Positions 16,650 through 20,704 of a stretch of 20,704 nt of DNA are shown piece after piece. The notes beneath the pieces were generated by a model that saw only the letters and a list, made by a program, of their open reading frames with translations, ran no database searches and was not told the origin of the DNA. Position numbers and translations under genes: made by a program. The first letter of the stretch is position 1; the number at the start of each line of letters is the position of its first letter. The stretch is from Devosiaceae bacterium (lineage in GTDB: Bacteria; Pseudomonadota; Alphaproteobacteria; Rhizobiales; Devosiaceae). The stretch covers positions 1-20,704 of the forward strand of contig JAKISW010000041.1 in the NCBI GenBank assembly GCA_021648375.1. Reading direction: 5' to 3'.

Positions 16650-17086
16650 TCCAGTATACCAAAACGGGACAGGCATGGCGTTTCAAAGTTTTAATCAAGG
16701 GTAAATTTTATCTGCCTACGGGGGCGTAAATAGGGCGTTCTGACCGGATTTGCTCGATTGTCAGCCGGTAGGGATTTGGTGACGAATATTGATATTTGGT
16801 TACCGGCGCATCGACACTTTTTTAAGTGCTGGCTGTTATGTTGGCTTCAATACGGAATTTGTTTTGGAGTAGCCGTATGCGGAAATTGTCAGCAGGTCGC
16901 GTTGAGTATCAGGCCACTAGCTTTTTTCAGTTTTTGACGACCAGATGGTTGCAGGCCGGAGTTTTTAGTTTTGCGTACCGGCTTGCCCATCTGAGCGTAT
17001 CCCGCTCTGGCGTGTTGATCTCTCTTTCAGTGATGTTTTATCTGGTTTGAAGTTGGTGAAATTTGCTGCGACGGTTTTGCTGGAAC

Positions 17087-17114
17087 TTGCGTCCCACTCC
17101 CTTTTCACTATATT
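17087..17114 (+). promoter_or_regulatory. Candidate promoter of the GFA gene
   Basis: TTGCGT (17087-17092), 16-nt spacer, TATATT (17109-17114; 5 of 6 consensus). Predicted initiation near 17121 gives a leader of about 22 nt ending in GGAGG (17131-17135), 7 nt before a TTG codon. Promoter, Shine-Dalgarno and start are consistent with one another. Confidence 0.5.
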
Positions 17115-17142
17115 CGGTTGTTCTGACAAGGGAGGAAACGCC

Positions 17143-17541
17143 TTGAGCAAGACTGGAAGTTGCCTGTGTGGTGCGATAACATATGCGGTGAGCGGTCCGC
17201 TCCGCCATGTGGTTTATTGCCATTGTGAGCAGTGCCGAAAAACATCGGGTAATTTTGTTGCTGCCATCTCGGCGCGGCGCACATCAGTGCAAATCAGCGG
17301 TAAGCCGCAGTGGTATAAATCAAGCAAGGCGGCACGGCGTGGTTTTTGCCCGACCTGTGGTGGCAATTTGTTTTGGGACGGGCAGGGCGAGAATATTTCT
17401 ATCATGGCGGGCACACTTAATTCCAGTGCCGACCTGCTAGCCATCGGGCATATTTTTGTAGCTGACAAAGCGGGTTATGTGCAGATTTGTGACGAGCTGC
17501 CACAAGCGGAACAGAATGAGCCGATGATCACCAAATGGTAA
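17143..17541 (+). CDS. GFA family (Mss4-like) zinc protein
   Basis: Member of the glutathione-dependent formaldehyde-activating enzyme family, a small zinc-binding fold. The start is taken as the TTG at 17143 because GGAGG lies 7 nt upstream and the family consensus G-S-C-x-C-G begins right after; the open frame extends back to 17047 but the extra 32 codons look unlike the family. This gives 132 residues, a normal length. The seven zinc-ligand cysteines are all present: Cys7/Cys9 (C-L-C-G), Cys26/Cys28/Cys31 (C-H-C-E-Q-C-R-K-T-S-G), and Cys69/Cys72 (C-P-T-C-G). Most GFA paralogues have no proven formaldehyde activity, and no formaldehyde or glutathione gene is nearby, so only the family is asserted. 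Confidence 0.88.
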   Translation: MSKTGSCLCGAITYAVSGPLRHVVYCHCEQCRKTSGNFVAAISARRTSVQISGKPQWYKSSKAARRGFCPTCGGNLFWDGQGENISIMAGTLNSSADLLAIGHIFVADKAGYVQICDELPQAEQNEPMITKW

Positions 17542-17670
17542 ATCCCAAAATTTGATATACTCAAATACTCCCCGAAAAGACGAGGCGAGGGGAATTAAGT
17601 GCGAACGGTTTGTCCCTTCGTCAACCCGGAACAGCCCACCGGCGCGAGGAAAAATTGTCCGGGGTCCAGC

Positions 17671-17690
17671 AGCCCGAAACCATTCGGGCT
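17671..17690. repeat. Perfect 8-bp hairpin
   Basis: AGCCCGAA (17671-17678), loop ACCA, TTCGGGCT (17683-17690). It lies about 130 bp past the GFA stop. There is no T-run on either side, so it is not a standard intrinsic terminator. Confidence 0.7.
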
Positions 17691-17718
17691 AAAAGAGTCT
17701 GCAAAACTAATAAAGAGA

Positions 17719-18023
17719 TTCACTGTGCCAAAGACTTGGCACGCTGGATACTCGGGTCAAGCCCGAGTATGACGAAGTGTGGCCTCGAGTATGACGAAGA
17801 GGGGATCCGAGTATGAGGTTGGATATCTGGCAGCCAAACCCACAACCGTCATTGCGAGCGACCAAAGGGAAGCGTGGTAATCCAGTTGTTCTGGAAATAA
17901 AAAAGTAAATATGGATTGCTTCGTCGCTAACGCGTCTCGCAATGACGCTTTTTCCCTCCCTCCATCCCCTTGCGGGGGGGGCAAGAGGGTGGGGGTGATA
18001 ATTAAGTGTATTTAACAAGCTGT
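17719..18023. repeat. Composite palindromic repeat, copy 1
   Basis: A mosaic of four modules. (a) GTGCCAA-AGAC-TTGGCAC hairpin (17725-17742). (b) ATACTCGGG-TCAAG-CCCGAGTAT hairpin (17748-17770), followed by two degenerate partial copies of its right arm around 17785 and 17808. (c) A 101-bp palindrome (17847-17947) with perfect 12-bp ends CGTCATTGCGAG and CTCGCAATGACG and an inner ...AATCCA/TGGATT... pair. (d) A C-rich/G-rich stretch followed by ATTAAGTGTATTTAAC (17952-18023). The same order recurs at 19362. Module (c) resembles interspersed repeats known from many alphaproteobacteria (from memory). Confidence 0.85.
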
Positions 18024-18049
18024 CACCGTAACTCTGCGGTAATCTCGCA

Positions 18050-18823
18050 TCAGGCTAGCTTGTAGAGAATGGGAATGGGCGCAACGTTGTTGGCAACAAA
18101 GTTGGCTTCCACAAAAGTGTGAAAACTTTTTTTGAAAATCAATGATGGCACAATGTCGCCCAGACTGTCCCAGCGGCAGTGATTGATAATGGTATAGGTT
18201 CTGTCTTGCCCCTCATCCGGTAGCAAAAGAGTGGAGTTATCCAGCCCGGTCTGATCGCTGAACCAGCCTGCGGTATATTCCCATATGCCCAGAAGTTGCT
18301 CAAGATTATCGGCATAAAAATAGTTGAACAGAAATACGCCTTTGCGCGAGTGATCAACGGGGCCCATGCGGCGGGCGTTGGTGGCTGAAATAGTAACTTG
18401 TTTTTTGGCTTCTTTGGAAGCTGAGGCCACAATATCCTGCCATTCCTTTGAGGATTTGAAAGCGCGGGCAGCCTTAGGCGTTGCAAATTCCACCAACATC
18501 ACAACATCAAAGCTGGCAATTTCAACGCCCGGTCGCTGTTTGATGAATTCGCCGCGCCCCGGCGGGGTAATCAAAGTTTTGAACACGGCGACATCAATTA
18601 TATCGGGGAGTGTTCTGAGGTGAAGGGCAGTTTTTTTGAGTATTTTTAGAGCGCGTTTCTTTTTACCGCTTTCCAAAAAAGATGTGAACAAGGGGCGATT
18701 ATCGAACTCCAGGCCAAAATAAAGGTACCCTGACATAACCGGATCGATAAGCTTGACCCTGGGGAAAACGCCAGTCGGTCCGACAATTTTGAGGGTGAAA
18801 TCGTCTGGGGCTTGTTTATTCAT
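18050..18823 (-). CDS. Uncharacterised protein, probable tandem dimeric alpha/beta-barrel (ABM-like) domains
   Basis: I do not recognise a named family for this 257-residue protein. Two segments look like ferredoxin-like alpha+beta barrel domains. One is about 55-152 (F-D-V-V-M-L-V-E-F then P-K-A-A-R-A-F-K-S-S-K-E-W-Q-D-I-V, as in ABM/EthD/DUF1330-type proteins). The other is about 160-257 (G-V-F-L-F-N-Y-F-Y-A, a Trp-rich helix with W181 and W187, N-H-C-R-W-D, and a final I-L-Y-K-L). No signal peptide or membrane segment is seen. The ATG at 18823 has GGAG 5 nt upstream and its own promoter. It diverges from a MarR regulator 86 bp away, suggesting that regulator controls it; such pairs often respond to small aromatic or oxidant ligands. 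Function is unknown. Confidence 0.75.
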   Translation of the reverse strand: MNKQAPDDFTLKIVGPTGVFPRVKLIDPVMSGYLYFGLEFDNRPLFTSFLESGKKKRALKILKKTALHLRTLPDIIDVAVFKTLITPPGRGEFIKQRPGVEIASFDVVMLVEFATPKAARAFKSSKEWQDIVASASKEAKKQVTISATNARRMGPVDHSRKGVFLFNYFYADNLEQLLGIWEYTAGWFSDQTGLDNSTLLLPDEGQDRTYTIINHCRWDSLGDIVPSLIFKKSFHTFVEANFVANNVAPIPILYKLA

Positions 18824-18841
18824 GTTTGCTCCGATTATAAT

Positions 18842-18870
18842 GTGTGAATACCAATATGTGCTATATACAC
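18842..18870. promoter_or_regulatory. Imperfect inverted repeat, candidate MarR operator
   Basis: GTGTGAATA (18842-18850) and TATATACAC (18862-18870) are inverted with 7 of 9 matching pairs, centred on 18856 in the divergent region. The element covers the -10 and most of the spacer of the minus-strand promoter, where a repressor would block transcription. The size fits MarR sites, but the pairing is imperfect. Confidence 0.35.
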
Positions 18871-18881
18871 TCTAATGTCAA
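18853..18881 (-). promoter_or_regulatory. Candidate promoter of the barrel-protein gene
   Basis: On the minus strand a perfect TTGACA (18881-18876) is followed after exactly 17 nt by CATATT (18858-18853; 4 of 6 consensus). Predicted initiation near 18846 gives a leader of about 22 nt with GGAG before the ATG. Confidence 0.55.
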
Positions 18882-18883
18882 TA

Positions 18884-18916
18884 AGGCGCGATGTGTTTGG
18901 AGGCGCGATGTGTTTG
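18884..18916. repeat. 17-bp tandem duplication over the marR ribosome binding site
   Basis: AGGCGCGATGTGTTTGG (18884-18900) is followed at once by AGGCGCGATGTGTTTG (18901-18916). The junction creates the GGAGG (18899-18903) that precedes the chosen GTG start of the MarR gene. The first copy holds a second, out-of-frame start-like GTG at 18893. Confidence 0.85.
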
Positions 18917-19350
18917 AATATGAAAACAAAATCCAGCATTGGATAAACCGGCTGTCATTTCTGTTGCGCTCAGAAATTCAACGCCGTTTTAAAGATAATG
19001 GCATTGACCTGTCAGCCGAAGAGTGGGCGCTGTTGATGGTTTTGTGGCAAAAGGGTCCGCTGCAAATGGGGCCACTGGCCGCGATTACCCTTCGGGACCG
19101 GACAACGGTCACGCGATTGGTCGACCGGCTGGTGGAAAAAAAATATTTGCAGCGCGCGAATGCAGAGGGGGACCGGCGTCAGGTGGTGGTATCTGTATCA
19201 AAAGCGGGGCGTGAAATTGAAGAACGTGTTGTCGGCATTGTGCTGCCCTTGATCAAAAAGTCGGGCGAAGGCATCTCCGAAAAAGACGGGGAAACTGCCC
19301 TAACGGTTTTGAGGAAGATGACAGAAAATCTGGATGATTCCCGGAATTAA
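18910..19350 (+). CDS. MarR family transcriptional regulator
   Basis: A dimeric winged-helix regulator. The GTG at 18910 is chosen because GGAGG lies 6 nt upstream and the resulting 146 residues are the usual MarR length; the frame stays open back to a GTG at 18844 but those 22 extra codons overlap the control region. The winged helix is clear: the D-L-S-A-E-E-W-A-L-L segment, the recognition helix region R-D-R-T-T-V-T-R-L-V-D-R-L, then the wing A-E-G-D-R-R-Q-V-V-V-S-V-S. Flanking helices at both ends form the dimer interface. It diverges from the barrel-protein gene and probably autoregulates through the inverted repeat between them. Composite repeat copy 2 starts 11 bp after its stop. Confidence 0.92.
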   Translation: MFEYENKIQHWINRLSFLLRSEIQRRFKDNGIDLSAEEWALLMVLWQKGPLQMGPLAAITLRDRTTVTRLVDRLVEKKYLQRANAEGDRRQVVVSVSKAGREIEERVVGIVLPLIKKSGEGISEKDGETALTVLRKMTENLDDSRN

Positions 19351-19361
19351 AAATAAACAGC

Positions 19362-19619
19362 TTCACTGTGCCAAAGACTTGGCACGCTGGATACTCGGGT
19401 CAAGCCCGAATATGACTAAGTGGGGGGTGGCAGCCAAACCCACAACCGTCATTGCGAGCGAGCAAAGGGAAGCGTGGCAATCCAGTTATTTTGGATTCAA
19501 AAAAATAAATCTGGATTGCTTCGTCGCTAGAGCGCCTCGCAATGACAGGTTCTCCCTACCTCTTGCGGGGAGGGACAAAAGGGTGGGGGATAAAAAATTA
19601 AGTGAATTTAGCGAGCTGT
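19362..19619. repeat. Composite palindromic repeat, copy 2
   Basis: Same module order and orientation as copy 1 at 17719. The first 48 bp (19362-19409) are identical to 17719-17766. After a 43-bp deletion relative to copy 1 the alignment resumes, with 106 of 118 positions identical by my count between 19429-19546 and 17829-17946. It includes the 101-bp palindrome (19447-19547; the right end differs by one base) and the closing C-rich/G-rich module with ATTAAGTGAATTTAGC. It fills the convergent gap between the MarR and PhzF-like genes. Confidence 0.87.
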
Positions 19620-19631
19620 TAGCGCGATATA

Positions 19632-20459
19632 TTACATCACTCTGGCGGTTCCTGATACTCGGATGGAGCTTCCCGCTGTCGGTGGAATTTCTGCCCGTAA
19701 TAAAGATTTCATGCCCATATCTTCGCCTTGTATGACATTAATGACGCCGTTATGGGGCCAATCGATATCGCGCAGATATCCAGCAAGTGCCGCCGCCGCC
19801 GCGCCAGTGGCCGGATCTTCAAATACCCCGCCCGAAGCGAATGGATTTCGCGCATGGAACATCTGCTCGGACTCAGCATAGATAAGAGAAATAGTGACAA
19901 GCCCGTTATTGTTCATAAGATCGCGACCTGTATTCAAATCGTAATCCATTGCGGAAAGAAGTTGCCGATCTGACAGCGCCAAAACCAAGTGCGTCGCCCC
20001 GGCATTAATGATAGCAGGCTTAATACGAGCGTCGAGGTCTTCCAGTTTGTAACCAAACAATTTTAAGGCATCGTCCACCAGCACTTTGTCAGCCATGGCA
20101 GAGCTTGTTGTGGGGGATTGCAAGGCAGCCAAGAACAGGTCTGCGTCCCGATGTCCCTCAACTGAAATTTCGGAAGCGCTTAAACTCAATGGAAAAACAC
20201 CATCGCCATTTTGTTGCGCCAATGCTGCACCCAGCGCAATTGTTGCATGTCCGCAGAAAGGAACCTCCGATTCAGGTGAATAGTAGCGAACGATCCAACC
20301 CCCATCTTTCGCTGCGGCAAAAACAGTCTCAGAAAATCCCACATCAGCTGCAACGGCTTGCATAACCTCACCGGTAGGAAGTTTGTCCTCGATGACAACA
20401 CCAGCGGGGTTGCCACCATTATCACCATCTGAAAATGCAGCGATCTTCAAAATATTCAA
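19632..20459 (-). CDS. PhzF family isomerase-like protein
   Basis: A 275-residue protein of the PhzF/DapF-fold family, whose founding member isomerises an intermediate of phenazine synthesis; most members have unknown substrates. Signatures: N-P-A-G-V (17-21), the catalytic-type Glu44 in G-F-S-E-T, C-G-H-A-T (69-73), and E-D-P-A-T-G-A-A (214-221), with the two-fold repeated fold expected for the family. The start is a TTG at 20459 with GGAG 7 nt upstream; no ATG near the N-terminus fits the family start M-x-I-x-K-I-x-A-F. It lies downstream of glnA on the same strand but behind a strong terminator. No phenazine genes are present, so a biosynthetic role is not implied. Confidence 0.9.
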   Translation of the reverse strand: MNILKIAAFSDGDNGGNPAGVVIEDKLPTGEVMQAVAADVGFSETVFAAAKDGGWIVRYYSPESEVPFCGHATIALGAALAQQNGDGVFPLSLSASEISVEGHRDADLFLAALQSPTTSSAMADKVLVDDALKLFGYKLEDLDARIKPAIINAGATHLVLALSDRQLLSAMDYDLNTGRDLMNNNGLVTISLIYAESEQMFHARNPFASGGVFEDPATGAAAAALAGYLRDIDWPHNGVINVIQGEDMGMKSLLRAEIPPTAGSSIRVSGTARVM

Positions 20460-20511
20460 TGTCTTTCTCCTACTGGTTTTGCTTCAGATTTATCATATTT
20501 TTGTGTGGACA

Positions 20512-20541
20512 GCAAAAAAAGGGCCCCACCGGGACCCTTAA
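20512..20541 (-). terminator. Intrinsic terminator after glnA
   Basis: On the minus strand AAGGGTCCC (20539-20531) pairs with GGGGCCCTT (20527-20519) around a 3-nt loop, nine pairs with one G-T wobble, followed by a run of seven T (20520-20514). It lies 33 bp past the glnA stop and separates glnA from the PhzF-like gene. Confidence 0.88.
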
Positions 20542-20572
20542 AGTTTTTTTTGGTAATTTTTCTCAATATGCC

Positions 20573-20704
20573 TTAGGCAGAAAAATACAATTCGAACTCA
20601 ACCGGGTGAGGGGTGTGTTCGAAGCGGATGACTTCTTCCATTTTCAATTCGATATAGGCATCAATCTGGTCATCATCAAAAACGCCACCGACTTTAAGGA
20701 AATC
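20573..20704 (-). CDS. glnA: Glutamine synthetase type I, C-terminal end
   Basis: The last 43 codons and stop of a gene that continues past the window edge. The visible end reads D-F-L-K-V-G-G-V-F-D-D-D-Q-I-D-A-Y then I-E-L-K-M-E-E-V-I-R-F-E and H-P-V-E-F-E-L-Y, the characteristic C-terminus of type I glutamine synthetase (glutamate + NH3 + ATP to glutamine). The adenylylated tyrosine and active-site residues lie outside the window. The gene was not in the list of long frames because it is cut by the window end. Confidence 0.93.
   Translation of the reverse strand, partial: DFLKVGGVFDDDQIDAYIELKMEEVIRFEHTPHPVEFELYFSA

Larger units (their letters stand above)
16466..17142. other. Divergent spacer between parE and GFA gene; no gene recognised
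   Basis: This 677-bp stretch separates parE (-) from the GFA gene (+). The parE-proximal third (16527-16649) holds two adjacent palindromic structures described separately. From 16650 to about 17080 I see no repeat or credible gene: the open frame at 16826-17050 has neither a ribosome binding site nor a recognisable product. It may be decayed sequence. The far end carries the GFA promoter candidate. Confidence 0.6.
17542..18049. other. Convergent spacer with structured segment and composite repeat copy 1
   Basis: The 508 bp between the converging GFA gene and the barrel-protein gene contain no credible gene. From about 17570 to 17690 there is a structured segment: CCCC/GGGG near its start, CCCGGA pairing with TCCGGG further on, and a hairpin at 17671-17690. 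From 17719 it is composite repeat copy 1, listed separately. Confidence 0.7.

Noticed and set aside
16826..17050. 74-codon open frame on the plus strand in the parE-GFA spacer
   Set aside because: No ribosome binding site, no recognisable domain and composition unlike its neighbours; likely chance or decayed sequence.
17047..17142. Upstream extension of the GFA reading frame
   Set aside because: GGAGG plus TTG at 17143 fits the family start exactly, and the promoter candidate lies inside the extension.
17640..17675. Slight resemblance to the conserved GAGGAAA-GTCCGGG stretch of RNase P RNA
   Set aside because: The match is interrupted and no other RNase P core element is nearby.
17671..17690. 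Hairpin after the GFA gene as an intrinsic terminator
   Set aside because: There is no T-run on either side, and it lies about 130 bp past the stop codon.
19334..19735. 133-codon open frame running from the end of the MarR gene through composite repeat copy 2
   Set aside because: It is made of palindromic repeat sequence and overlaps two good genes; such frames are common false genes.

Overview
The window looks like a chromosomal segment of an alphaproteobacterium, most likely a Hyphomicrobiales (Rhizobiales) relative with modest GC (below 50% by eye). The main clues are a suf operon headed by an IscS-type cysteine desulfurase with no iscR, an Irr-box-like palindrome in front of it, the linked tyrS/hydrolase pair, an AsmA-like protein ending as rhizobial ones do, and intergenic palindromic repeats typical of the class. 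No tRNA, rRNA, insertion sequence, phage gene or CRISPR array was seen.

Layout. 1-1934: 3' part of an AsmA-like envelope protein (+). 3877-1964 (-): alpha/beta hydrolase then tyrS, convergent with the AsmA gene. 3878-4127: divergent control region with a near-perfect 27-bp palindrome matching the iron-control (Irr) box. 4128-11377 (+): an eight-gene Fe-S assembly operon in the order cysteine desulfurase, sufB, cupin, sufC, sufD, sufS, sufT, sufA, mostly with overlapping or nearly abutting genes. 12503-11442 (-): diguanylate cyclase. 14089-12647 (-): RhlE-type DEAD-box helicase. 16465-14312 (-): topoisomerase IV subunit B (parE).

From 16.5 kb on the segment is accessory in character: a 676-bp spacer with nested palindromes, a GFA-family zinc protein (+, TTG start), a MarR regulator (+) divergent from an uncharacterised two-domain alpha/beta-barrel protein (-), a PhzF-family protein (-, TTG start), and the last 43 codons of glnA (-) followed by a clear terminator. 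The two convergent junctions on either side of the MarR pair each carry a copy of the same composite palindromic repeat of about 260-305 bp.

How the genes work together. The two cysteine desulfurases supply sulfur, SufBCD is the ATP-driven scaffold, and SufA and SufT act in cluster transfer and maturation. A COG3837-like cupin is translationally coupled between sufB and sufC. Irr at the palindrome would tie this machinery to iron and heme status. The MarR pair looks like a self-contained regulator/target module. The least described items are the cupin inside the suf operon, the 27-bp operator, the repeat-flanked MarR/barrel pair, and the structured spacers around 16.5-16.65 kb and 17.6-17.7 kb.
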